Shown: positions 46,208 to 54,457 of the stretch, one piece after another | Layout: the number at the start of each line of letters is the position of its first letter | Numbering within the stretch: the first letter of the stretch is position 1 | Source: Paenibacillus harenae DSM 16969 | GTDB lineage: Bacteria; Bacillota; Bacilli; Paenibacillales; Paenibacillaceae | Direction: 5' to 3' | Length of the DNA: 64,000 nt | NCBI RefSeq assembly: GCF_000422465.1 | Contig: NZ_KE383844.1 | Coordinates: forward strand, 62,001 to 126,000 | Made by a program: the position numbers and the translations under genes | The notes under the pieces: model-generated | What the model was told of the DNA's origin: nothing | Databases searched by the model: none | What the model saw: the letters and a program-made list of their open reading frames with translations, nothing else

Positions 46208-46456
46208 TCACCTACCTGCATACGAGCAAGGCTCGGCATGTAATTCCGATATAGCTTCATGTACGGTTTCGGTCCAGTAATAACGGCCATTTTTCTCTTT
46301 CCCATCGATAACCTTCTTAGCATAATGTGCACTATTCACATGTGGACAAGATGCCGCATGGACCTTTACTGATTTGGTAGGCGTATCTACTATTGTAATA
46401 AATCCAGAGCTAGCTTTTAACTCCTCGAACTCTGGAAGTGAGTTAATTTTTATCAT
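46208..46456 (-). CDS. Small hypothetical protein of the helicase operon (82 aa)
   Basis: 82 residues. A compact domain with the pattern ITIVDTPTKSVKVHAASCPHV and C-terminal EPCSYAG; paired Cys and His (CPH, near-terminal C) could bind metal. It ends 4 bp before the helicase gene, so the two are co-translated. No family name known to me. Start ATG 46456 with GGGGGAATC upstream. Confidence 0.6.
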   Translation of the reverse strand: MIKINSLPEFEELKASSGFITIVDTPTKSVKVHAASCPHVNSAHYAKKVIDGKEKNGRYYWTETVHEAISELHAEPCSYAGR

Positions 46457-46483
46457 ACTGATTCCCCCACCTATTCGGATTGT

Positions 46484-47506
46484 TTAACGTACTCCTAGCC
46501 ATTTCATAAAGAATGGCCTATCGTTATTCTGTGGTACCTCATACCATTCCGAGCATATAAAATACTGTTCTCCATACGCTTCAACGGCTCTAGCCCAATA
46601 ACGCAACACTTTTTCCCCGTTACTAAGTGATGCTTTTCGAAGAAGAGGGTACTGAATATCGAAGGTTTCCTTCGAATAATGTGATGTTTGCATTAGCTCT
46701 ATTTCGTCTTCGGTTATCTCATGATTTTGAAGCATTTTAGTCAATACACTCCGGACAAATTCCCCGATTTTCATTTCGGCTTTTCCTTCAACACTCTTTG
46801 GCTTGTCTTTGATATCATTGCTCAGACGACTAACCTGTGATAGCTCACTAGCCTTCCTCTTGGGCTTGGTAAACATATTGTACATCTGCATACTACGCAT
46901 GAATAATTCGGACGTATCTGCTACAGATGACGTTGCTCCAAGTACAGGTTGCATGATCTTCTCATCAAAACCCTCGTTACAAATGATTCTCACATCGTAA
47001 TGAAGACCAGCACTATGTAATAGCTCATTAATAAGTGGAACACTTTCCATTATTCCGTTTACAATAGGCAGATTGATTTTCGGTGAAGCAAATATTATTT
47101 CACCTTTCTTTAAGTTGAAGTATCCATATAAACACATGGCGGTACGCAAAATTTTCTTAGCTACCCTCATAATCGTTTCATCTTTACTGCCGTAATTCAA
47201 ACCACCTTCGTGAAACGCCACATCTACCGCGTACAAATATTGGTCACTTTCCTCGATACATATGCCCAGCACATCAATCTCTGCCTGCTGTAACAGCTGC
47301 GAAAGCGAGGCTGTGCCTTTATACAACTCCATACCATACTTTGAACGGAATAACTCTATTGAATCTACCATTAGCTTCCGCAATGCTTCCTCATTTTTCA
47401 TTTCCCAAGTACTTGCAGAGATTTTCCAATTCATCTGTACGAGTTGACAGCCTTTTGAATGTCTTAGCCATGAATAGATTAAGGATTCGCCAATTTCTAT
47501 TTTCAT
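46484..47506 (-). CDS. Hypothetical protein of the helicase/Nudix cluster (possible PD-(D/E)xK-like fold)
   Basis: 340 residues. The N-terminal half contains AEIDVLGICIEE and YAVDVAFHEGGLNYGSKDE, an Asp-strand-loop-Asp/Glu arrangement reminiscent of PD-(D/E)xK nucleases, but the expected lysine is not obvious (D-x-A instead of E-x-K), so a catalytically inactive or different fold is possible. The middle is polar and Lys-rich; the last 90 residues look like a separate domain (IQYPLLRKAS, YGEQYFICSEWYEV) seen at the end of some defence-linked proteins. It precedes the 82-residue gene by 27 bp, in the same operon. Confidence 0.55.
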   Translation of the reverse strand: MKIEIGESLIYSWLRHSKGCQLVQMNWKISASTWEMKNEEALRKLMVDSIELFRSKYGMELYKGTASLSQLLQQAEIDVLGICIEESDQYLYAVDVAFHEGGLNYGSKDETIMRVAKKILRTAMCLYGYFNLKKGEIIFASPKINLPIVNGIMESVPLINELLHSAGLHYDVRIICNEGFDEKIMQPVLGATSSVADTSELFMRSMQMYNMFTKPKRKASELSQVSRLSNDIKDKPKSVEGKAEMKIGEFVRSVLTKMLQNHEITEDEIELMQTSHYSKETFDIQYPLLRKASLSNGEKVLRYWARAVEAYGEQYFICSEWYEVPQNNDRPFFMKWLGVR

Positions 47507-47543
47507 CGTTTTCTATCTATCCCCCTAATTCTCCGCCTTCTTC

Positions 47544-47669
47544 TCAAAATACCCATGTAACCGATATGCCATCACGAATGACGTTAATTATGTAAATGCC
47601 CGATGCCTTCTGAATGCTGGGAATGAGTTCATCTGCCAGATTTTCCGTGATGAGCTTGATATCAGGCAT
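47544..47669 (-). pseudogene. Truncated N-terminus of a PLD-like nuclease/helicase gene
   Basis: The ATG lies inside the end of the MazG-like gene (GAAGATGCCTGA), so it was translationally coupled. The frame reads MPDIKLITENLADELIPSIQ, KASGIYIINV and ends after 41 residues. The opening resembles the start of phospholipase D-like domains that precede SF2 helicases; the rest of such a protein is missing. The remaining 37 bp to the next gene are non-coding. Confidence 0.45.
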
Positions 47670-47988
47670 CTTCTACCACAATGAGGTAGATTCGCTCTTT
47701 AAAACCGCCTCGTTTATCCGCTTTCTTCGCACGGATTTGCTCCAGCTCCTGGACAGTGACTCCGCTTGCTTCAGCTAGGGCGTAAATGACTTCCAGCATG
47801 TCGGCCAGCTCCTCGACGGCTTCACTGCCCGGCTTTGCCTCCAGGAACTCGTTTGTTTCCTCTTGCAGCTTCGTTCGAAGCTCCGATAGATACTCGTCAG
47901 ATTCGAGGATTCTAGTCGACATAGATAGGCCTTGCTTCGATATTATTTCCGGTATCCGATCACGAATGAGCTTGTAGTAGGTAGGCAT
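47662..47988 (-). CDS. MazG/PRA-PH-like nucleotide pyrophosphohydrolase
   Basis: 108 residues. The all-alpha NTP pyrophosphatase metal-binding pattern is present: KLQEETNEFLEA and, 12 residues later, AVEELADMLEVIYAL (ExxE...ExxD). The opening YYKLIRDRIPEII is typical of the stand-alone phosphoribosyl-ATP pyrophosphohydrolase-like subgroup common in Firmicutes; with no his genes nearby, a nucleotide-sanitation or defence role is likelier than histidine synthesis. It formerly led an operon with a PLD-type gene whose truncated start overlaps its stop. Confidence 0.8.
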   Translation of the reverse strand: MPTYYKLIRDRIPEIISKQGLSMSTRILESDEYLSELRTKLQEETNEFLEAKPGSEAVEELADMLEVIYALAEASGVTVQELEQIRAKKADKRGGFKERIYLIVVEDA

Positions 47989-48196
47989 TTAGAGGCGGGT
48001 CTCCTTTACTGTGAACTAGATATAGGTCATGCAAGCAGCTTTACAAACATTTGATTCTATCGAAATATGGACAAGTTAAAACTATCATGTTACATTATTG
48101 TTTGATATTACCATATTTGTTTATTGGCGGTGGTTAAGAGTCGGAATGGCGGTCATTCTAGTAGTGGTTCGAAAAGAGATCAGGAGGCGGAAATTA

Positions 48197-49126
48197 ATGA
48201 AAGTATTGAGATTGCTCCTTTGTTTAACTGTTTTCTTTGGTCTATTAAATTCGTTCGGATTTGCTCCGAAAGCTTCTGCGGCAACTTGTTCGGAATTACG
48301 TTTCTATTATTCTCAAGAACTGAGCAAAATTCAAAATGGCGATTACGATTATTGTTATGATTCCAAAATTCGAAGTGAAATAAATCATCTCTCAAATTTA
48401 TGGTATGATCTCACCATTACCAACAATGTTGGTACAAGCGATGGTAATACGGCGATGCAAAGTCAGATCCGTGATGTGGCAAACCAATTACGGTACATTG
48501 CCATCCATAATAATGATTATTCCGTTATTCGAGTACGTACCTTTATCCCGTTTAAAGAACTTTCATCCCCATATAGCTATAATGGTTCTCTTGGGACGCT
48601 GAGAGCGATATTCGATGATCGGACCTATTATGATCAAGATACGTTAAAAATCAGAACCGAGCAATATATAGTCGTTTGGCAGCCCACCGGCGATTTCAGC
48701 AACTTTCAAATGAAAGTCGCTAATTTCAACGGGAAATCACAAGGTTATTTTACTCCTTATGGTTCACAAAGCTCAGCCCTTTTAACAGGTAGACATTCCA
48801 ATTCGGGATTCAATGCGTCCAAAAACTTTGCAATTCCATCTCAGATTAATGCATCCGTTTCGGCAGGAAATGGTTTGATTCCCGGTTCACCGAAAATCGA
48901 TTACTACCTTACTTTCAATTTTTCAAAGGATAGTTTTTCATTCTCCGGTAAAACGCATGGATTCCCGGCATATGAAATCTGGGCAACCGCAAAGGCTAAA
49001 TCAGGATATACTAGACTTTGGGAATCACAACCAAGTTCTCCATATGAGATAGTTAAACTTGCAGACTTTGTCGGGTGGGCTGGAACCGATATTTGGATCC
49101 CCCAGAAATCGTATTCTTTGCACTAA
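48197..49126 (+). CDS. Secreted protein, DUF3238-like
   Basis: 309 residues from the ATG at 48197 (AGGAGG 9 bases upstream); the longer in-frame start at 48098 would bury the signal peptide. Residues 1-33 are a Sec signal peptide (LRLLLCLTVFFGLLNSFGF, cleavage after ASA). The mature part contains VIRVRTFIPFKEL, the opening of a domain that I associate with DUF3238, and beta-rich repeats (YYLTFNFSKDSFSFSG). No lipobox or wall anchor. Single-gene transcription unit with its own terminator; function unknown. Confidence 0.75.
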   Translation: MKVLRLLLCLTVFFGLLNSFGFAPKASAATCSELRFYYSQELSKIQNGDYDYCYDSKIRSEINHLSNLWYDLTITNNVGTSDGNTAMQSQIRDVANQLRYIAIHNNDYSVIRVRTFIPFKELSSPYSYNGSLGTLRAIFDDRTYYDQDTLKIRTEQYIVVWQPTGDFSNFQMKVANFNGKSQGYFTPYGSQSSALLTGRHSNSGFNASKNFAIPSQINASVSAGNGLIPGSPKIDYYLTFNFSKDSFSFSGKTHGFPAYEIWATAKAKSGYTRLWESQPSSPYEIVKLADFVGWAGTDIWIPQKSYSLH

Positions 49127-49153
49127 ACCAACTGTGCATAAATATTGATCGGA

Positions 49154-49180
49154 GAGCTGCCACCAGGGCAGCTCTTTTTT
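49154..49180 (+). terminator. Terminator of the secreted protein gene
   Basis: GAGCTGCC/GGCAGCTC (49154-49161 with 49167-49174), five-base loop, followed by TTTTTT. Confidence 0.95.
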
Positions 49181-49440
49181 ATTCGGAAGAACTGACTATA
49201 AAATCAGACTAACCCAACCCTCCCAAAGCTTCCAATCTCCTCAACTTTAACGATTATTGTGTTTGGCACTTGGTATAATTCGACAAATTGGGTAAGAAGT
49301 CCTGCACATGCGAAGAACACCTCTTTAATGACTAGAACAAGTCCATTAGAAATTAAATAAGCTCAAGGGTCAGCTAGGGAAGCTAGACGCTTGAGCTTTT
49401 ATGATAGTTGCCAACCGCCACGTCGTCCGCATCGACATCG

Positions 49441-50226
49441 TCAAATACGGAAAAATCCCGCCGCTGTCTCCGTCGTCGCCTTAGCGACTTCTTCCGCTGG
49501 TTTCCCGATACATCGGGCCACAGCTTGCAGGATGTGCAGCAGGAATGCAGGCTCGTTACGGCCATCCGCCGGCTTTTCCTTCAAATCCCGCGGAGTCAAG
49601 AACGGCGCATCCGTCTCGATCATAAGCCGATCCAGAGGGATCATACGGACAAGGTCCCTCAGATGCTTGCCTCTTCGTTCATCGCAAATCCAGCCGGTGA
49701 TTCCGATATGGAAGCCCATCTCAAGATATGCCTTAAGCTCTGGTAAGGTCCCGGTAAAGCAATGGACCACCGCCTTTTGTACGGCATGTTCCTTAAGAAT
49801 TGCAATAAAGTCCTTAAAGGCTTCCCGTTCATGCAGAAACAGCGGCATGTCTAGCTCGAGCGCCAATCGAACTTGCTCGGTGAACCATTTGCGCTGTACA
49901 TCGCGCGGCGAGAAGTCCCGATTATAATCCAAGCCGCATTCCCCGATGGCGACCACCTGCGGCAGCGCCGCCAATTCTTTTAGTTTCGTGATCGTCTCTT
50001 CGTTGCAGCTTTTCGCATCATGAGGATGAACTCCCGCTGTAGCGTACAGCTTCCCGGAGTAACGGCCGGCATAACGTGCTGCTTCTAGGCTGTTCCTCAG
50101 GCTCGTTCCTGTAAGGATAAGAGGCGTAACCTGGTTCGCAGCAGCCCTAGCCACGACCTGCTCACGATCTTGGTGAAACGAACGATGCATTAAATTTACG
50201 CCAATATCAATAATCTGATTATTCAT
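49441..50226 (-). CDS. tatD: TatD-family metal-dependent DNase
   Basis: 261 residues. Close to the E. coli TatD type, not just the broader YabD/YcfH group: starts DIGVNLMHRSF, then AGVHPHDA, GECGLDYNRDF, VVHCFTGT, HIGITGWICDERRG, ETDAPFLTPRDL, RNEPAFLLHIL. These hold the metal ligands. Enzymes of this group have 3'-5' exonuclease activity and act in DNA repair and degradation. It overlaps the kptA stop by 8 bases. The 5' half of the gap on the 3' side contains only a short hairpin. Confidence 0.93.
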   Translation of the reverse strand: MNNQIIDIGVNLMHRSFHQDREQVVARAAANQVTPLILTGTSLRNSLEAARYAGRYSGKLYATAGVHPHDAKSCNEETITKLKELAALPQVVAIGECGLDYNRDFSPRDVQRKWFTEQVRLALELDMPLFLHEREAFKDFIAILKEHAVQKAVVHCFTGTLPELKAYLEMGFHIGITGWICDERRGKHLRDLVRMIPLDRLMIETDAPFLTPRDLKEKPADGRNEPAFLLHILQAVARCIGKPAEEVAKATTETAAGFFRI

Positions 50227-50809
50227 GGTTTGAAATCTCCTTTTCCTGGGGGCTCCATATCGAACAGCTTACCGGTGGTACTCGGTCGGCTAACCATACT
50301 TCGTTACCGGCATAATAGAAGGTGACGCCTAGCCGCTTCGCGACTAACGTATCCACTTTGAGAATCACGAGCTCTCCCCTGCGGCTTCCCGCCAACGTTG
50401 CGAAATGGGGGCCTTCCGACAAATGAACATACTGCCGGCTCATCGGACTTAGCCCTTCCTTCAAGATCGATGGGAGAGCTTTCTTGTTCGTGCCGTGATA
50501 GAGAATGGCCGGGGGCTCGCCCGGGGCATATTGGACTTTGTCATGGCTGTGACCGTACCTTGCTCTTATGCGGCCGTCTTCGATTTCAAAACGCTGCTTA
50601 TCCGAGTTGCGGACCACCTGCTCGATATCTTCCTGCTTAATCCGCGACCACTTGGGCTGTGCTTGAATGGCTTCCAATAAGGCGGTTACCGAGCATGATC
50701 CGTCCTCAGGGCTCAGTACTACGTTAAACTCCTCAGGAGCATGCCGGAGCAGCTTGGTCATCATTTTGCTTAAGCTTTTTTCCATTGCTTGATCTATCAT
50801 CGCTTCCAC
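50219..50809 (-). CDS. kptA: RNA 2'-phosphotransferase KptA/Tpt1
   Basis: 196 residues. Tpt1 transfers a 2'-phosphate from RNA to NAD. The N-terminal winged helix (SLSKMMTKLLRHAPEEFNVV, with the RH motif) and the ADP-ribose side (LYHGTNKKALPSILKEGLSP, YVHLSEGPHFATLAGSRRG) are present with the conserved Arg-His-Arg-Arg set plausible. In bacteria without tRNA splicing its substrate is debated. The overlap with tatD shows an operon. Start ATG at 50809, AGCGAAGTGG upstream, or a later Met at 50797. Confidence 0.92.
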   Translation of the reverse strand: MEAMIDQAMEKSLSKMMTKLLRHAPEEFNVVLSPEDGSCSVTALLEAIQAQPKWSRIKQEDIEQVVRNSDKQRFEIEDGRIRARYGHSHDKVQYAPGEPPAILYHGTNKKALPSILKEGLSPMSRQYVHLSEGPHFATLAGSRRGELVILKVDTLVAKRLGVTFYYAGNEVWLADRVPPVSCSIWSPQEKEISNHE

Positions 50810-50914
50810 TTCGCTTCCTGTTGCTTATACCTAAATTTCATTAATTGAATTATAACCGTTTCGAATACTAGAGGGACGGGAATATTTGATTTGAATCAAA
50901 CGTTCCCATCATTC

Positions 50915-50960
50915 ATATAAAAAAGGTGCCTGAATCCAAAGTAAGATTCAGACACCGTTA
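50915..50960 (-). terminator. Terminator of the NmrA-like gene
   Basis: GGTGCCTGAATC/GATTCAGACACC (50925-50936 with 50945-50956, one wobble), followed by a T run on the minus strand. Confidence 0.92.
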
Positions 50961-50988
50961 CGGCAGCGATCCGGATGATTATATGATT

Positions 50989-51903
50989 TCAGCGGAAGTC
51001 TTCAACATGATCTGCGACCCACTGCGCATAGGTGCGGGCGGAGCGGCCGAGTGCCTGTTTAATAGTCGGATCTGCATTTTCGGCTGTCCACTGGGCATAA
51101 AACGCCGGGTGAGCGCCAAACTCAGACAGCGCGTACAGTGTGACTTCAATCGTCTCCTCAGGCCATCCCTGGCTCCGCCAAAGCTCGCGAGCCTGATTCG
51201 GCGTTATCTCCTGAAGCCGAATCTCCCGTCCGAGCGTTTCGCCGATTATGCGAACCCGCTCCACTGCGCTAATATTCGCTCCTCCTGCTTCCACTATTTG
51301 TCCGGTGTACCCGTCTTCAAGCAGAGCGGCGGCCGCTACACCGGCGAGGTCTCCCTCGTCAATAAACGGGTAGGCAGCTTGAATATAGGGCTCCCGGATG
51401 ACTCCTTCCGTCCGGATGGACGCCACCCAAGCCGATCCGGTTGCCGGATAACAGCCTGTAAGCGTGCTCGCCATCACGGCGGAAGGCCGGATGTGTGCCC
51501 ACTCCGCGCCGGATTCCTCAACTGCCCTCTCTATTGCCAACCAATGCCACGTTTCTGGAGGATAGTGAATTTCGTACTCGGGTCCATGCGAAGATAGTAC
51601 GACAATACGGCGTACCCCGCCTTTCTGTGCCTGGTCCAGGAACTCCCGTACGGTCTTTGGGGATGCACCGGCTAAGAACACCCGTTTGATGCCTCGAAAT
51701 GCGTCCAAAGATTCTGAGGGACGTGTGATGCTTCCTTCAACAACCTCGACGCCGTCTGGCCAACCCGTGGTTTGCGGCCTTTCGGCAAGTACGCGCACTT
51801 GTTCGCCCGCTTTTATCAATCGATCGACAAGACAACGACCGATGGGTTCGGTCGGGCTGGCTCCGGGATGCTTGCCTGCAGGTACGACAGTCACTAATAT
51901 CAT
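50989..51903 (-). CDS. NmrA-like NAD(P)-binding protein
   Basis: 304 residues, Rossmann fold of the atypical short-chain dehydrogenase group (GEQVRVLAERP, VEVVEGSITRPSESL, VFLAGASPKTVREFL, RIVVLSSHGPE, HIRPSAVMAS). The nucleotide-binding loop is altered: ILVTVVPAG in place of ILVTGATG, and a longer insert follows, so cofactor binding may be weak; NmrA-type redox sensors without enzyme activity tolerate this. GGAGGC precedes the ATG. It stands alone and has its own terminator. Substrate unknown. Confidence 0.75.
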   Translation of the reverse strand: MILVTVVPAGKHPGASPTEPIGRCLVDRLIKAGEQVRVLAERPQTTGWPDGVEVVEGSITRPSESLDAFRGIKRVFLAGASPKTVREFLDQAQKGGVRRIVVLSSHGPEYEIHYPPETWHWLAIERAVEESGAEWAHIRPSAVMASTLTGCYPATGSAWVASIRTEGVIREPYIQAAYPFIDEGDLAGVAAAALLEDGYTGQIVEAGGANISAVERVRIIGETLGREIRLQEITPNQARELWRSQGWPEETIEVTLYALSEFGAHPAFYAQWTAENADPTIKQALGRSARTYAQWVADHVEDFR

Positions 51904-52099
51904 GAAAGCGCCTCCTTGAAACTATTTTTACTGACTTAACTACAATTCTATAACATTCGTGCAAATGCTAAAGTTAAATGAATTTACGCCTGTCATGACT
52001 GCTTTGTACAGAAATAATCCGGCAAATAGCTTTAAACTTAAACCATCATGTTTGATAAGGTGAAGGCATGAAATGAAAACCTATCGATACGGCCAGAAA

Positions 52100-53359
52100 T
52101 CAATCCGCAACCTCCGATCGCCCCGTATAAACATGAAATAACTGAATATATAACAAAATACTGATGAACGAAAATACTAAAATGATACTGAATATGCCCA
52201 TAGGCGGCACCCAGCTAGACAGGAAGACCGTCAACGGCGCCAGAAATTTCCCGATCGTGGATTGCAAGCTATTGGCTCCCATGTACTGTCCTCTTGCATG
52301 CTCAGGGGCGTAGCTGCTGATAAAGCTCTGGGTCACCGGGGAGCGTACCATCTCACCGAAGGTAAAGATGATCGTAACGATAAACAAGAACCATATATTG
52401 GCGTTAAGTCCAACGGCGAAGGTGCCTACTCCGGACAACAGCGACGACAGTATGAATACATTACGCTCTTTCCAATTGCGGAGCCACTTCGTAACGGGAA
52501 GGATAAACAGGACAAACAATAGGCCGTTGAGCCCCAATACCCATCCAAAGATCTCCGTACTGGATAGCATAAGGGAATTACCATTCCAACTGAATAGAGT
52601 TTGGGCAGGGACTTCATTGATCACATATACAGGTAAATAGAGATCCAGCTGCATGATGGGGACCAGAGCAAAGATGCCTGCCAAGATATAGATCAGGAAC
52701 GTTTTATCCCGAAAAATAATGCCATATCCCTTCCACTGTTCCTTGAATATACGGGAGGTCAAAGTTGAAGCTTCCGGGCTTTTCGCCGAATTCGGCAATG
52801 TTTCATGAACCATGTTATAAATCGCGATAGAATACAGCAGCAAGACCGATGCACATGTCCACAACAGTTCTTGCCGGTACTGGAAGAAGAAGATGGCCCC
52901 AAGTGCAGGCCCAAGCACTGCGCCAATGTTATTGGCCGTCGTAAACGTTGCGAATATCTGGCGGCGGTGTTGGGCGGGAACCAGGTCGGCAACCATTGCC
53001 GTGCTTGCGGGACCATAGACGGCTCCCCCCATCCCAATGCCGATGAATGCGATATAATCCAGCCAATGGGACGGCGACACCGCAAATAAGGCAAACATCA
53101 CCGTCTGAAGCGAAGCGCCGAGCAGCATGACCGGCCGCCGTCCTAACCGGTCCGCTAAAGCTCCGCCGAGCAGAGTTCCTATCATACTGAATATCGGAGG
53201 GACGATCATCAGAAGGCCTGCAATATGATAACCTAAGGCCGCACCAAAATATACGGTTATAAACGGGAAGTACATCCAGAACAGCATGTTAAACAGCGCT
53301 TCTCCGATTAACCGCACTTTCAAGTTATTATTCCATAAACGTATTTGCACAACACCCAT
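52100..53359 (-). CDS. Major facilitator superfamily transporter
   Basis: 419 residues with 12 hydrophobic segments. The MFS cytoplasmic loop 2-3 motif is visible as GALADRLGRRPVMLLGA, and PASTAMVADLVPAQHR resembles motif found in drug-H+ antiporters of the MDR type. Substrate cannot be told. Single gene; the start ATG at 53359 follows AAGAGGATGGG. A plus-facing hairpin lies 165 bp upstream. Confidence 0.85.
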   Translation of the reverse strand: MGVVQIRLWNNNLKVRLIGEALFNMLFWMYFPFITVYFGAALGYHIAGLLMIVPPIFSMIGTLLGGALADRLGRRPVMLLGASLQTVMFALFAVSPSHWLDYIAFIGIGMGGAVYGPASTAMVADLVPAQHRRQIFATFTTANNIGAVLGPALGAIFFFQYRQELLWTCASVLLLYSIAIYNMVHETLPNSAKSPEASTLTSRIFKEQWKGYGIIFRDKTFLIYILAGIFALVPIMQLDLYLPVYVINEVPAQTLFSWNGNSLMLSSTEIFGWVLGLNGLLFVLFILPVTKWLRNWKERNVFILSSLLSGVGTFAVGLNANIWFLFIVTIIFTFGEMVRSPVTQSFISSYAPEHARGQYMGANSLQSTIGKFLAPLTVFLSSWVPPMGIFSIILVFSFISILLYIQLFHVYTGRSEVAD

Positions 53360-53525
53360 CCTCTTCTGAGCACATTACCCGGCCGGTATACACACTATAG
53401 AACTTTACCCGGGAAAAATATAGACTTATAATAACGGCTGGTTTATACTAATAATAAGAAAATTAAATATACCCCGATTTAATTTAACTGCTCCAAAAAA
53501 CGAACATTTGTTCTGAAATGGTAAA

Positions 53526-53553
53526 GACGCTCCCATCGGAAGCGTCTTTTTTT
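53526..53553 (+). terminator. Hairpin with T run between convergent/co-directional genes
   Basis: GACGCT/AGCGTC (53526-53531, 53541-53546), followed by TTTTTTT on the plus strand. It lies between two minus-strand genes, so the T run is on the wrong side for them unless it acts bidirectionally. Confidence 0.6.
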
Positions 53554-53587
53554 GATGCGGGTCGATATCATAAGCATCTTCCGCGTT

Positions 53588-54124
53588 TCAATTTTGATGT
53601 AAATTCGGATGGAATTTTTTCATTAATTCGCCGGCGATGCGCATACCTTCATCATAGCTTTGCGCTGGAGCGGCCATGACGATTCCATTCCCGCCTTCCC
53701 AGCCTTTGCTGATTCCGTTTTCATGTTCAAAAGGAGCTATCGCCACTTTATCTTCATTCATAAAAATCAGACCGTAAGGGGATATACCTTGGTTTTCCCA
53801 ATCAGCATCTCGTATTAGCATCCCGTATCCTTTGTCATCAAATGTAATACTGACCTCATTACCATCGTTGTTGAAAGGCAGCTTTTCATTTTCAATTACG
53901 ATAATTCCTTGAAAAGCTTTCTCGCGCGTCCAGCTTTTTTTAATCGAGCCTTTGATATGGATTGTAACATCCTCAACCAAATCACGGTGCTCGGTCCCTA
54001 ATCGGTATATAACACCGTTCAGCGTTTTGTCATAAGATTTGGCCCACGTGATGTTCGCAATTGTCCATCCGACGAGCAATAGCAATACGAGAAGAGAAAA
54101 CCATAATACAAGCTTAGCTTTCAT
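53588..54124 (-). CDS. Membrane-anchored hypothetical protein
   Basis: 178 residues from the ATG at 54124, 9 bases behind AAAGGGGG; an in-frame TTG at 54133 is too close to that site. One N-terminal transmembrane helix (LVLWFSLLVLLLLVGWTIAN), then an extracellular beta-rich domain (VTIHIKGSIKKS, GIIVIENEKLPFN, YGMLIRDADWENQG). Found in Bacillales as a small secreted-type membrane protein; function unknown. AT-rich relative to the sugar-transport genes beside it. Confidence 0.65.
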   Translation of the reverse strand: MKAKLVLWFSLLVLLLLVGWTIANITWAKSYDKTLNGVIYRLGTEHRDLVEDVTIHIKGSIKKSWTREKAFQGIIVIENEKLPFNNDGNEVSITFDDKGYGMLIRDADWENQGISPYGLIFMNEDKVAIAPFEHENGISKGWEGGNGIVMAAPAQSYDEGMRIAGELMKKFHPNLHQN

Positions 54125-54322
54125 AAGTCTCAACCCCCTTTACCTTGCACTACATTATTATGTTGTTATGATTTAGTACGGAAGAACATTCACCTCCGCG
54201 TTATTTAGTTCATCACAGAGACATAATCTTCCTGCTTTTCCTGCTTAGCGCGCCCTGCCAGAAGGCTGAACGTCAGGCTGCAGGCCGCGACTATCTTCAC
54301 GTGATCAAGACTTTTCCTTGAT

Positions 54323-54363
54323 TGAAAAAAACCACCATCCCAAAATTTCGGGAAGGCGGTTTA
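54323..54363 (-). terminator. Terminator of the second sugar ABC transport operon
   Basis: On the minus strand AACCGCCTTCCC and GGGATGGTGGTT pair (with wobble) around AAATTTT, followed by seven T. It lies about 95 bp behind the last permease gene. Confidence 0.85.
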
Positions 54364-54457
54364 GGTTTAACCATTTTGAATCTAAGGAACTTGAAAAAGT
54401 CATTAATAATGATAGGGTACTGAGAATCGAAACGGATGAGATCCTCAGCATTCCCCT

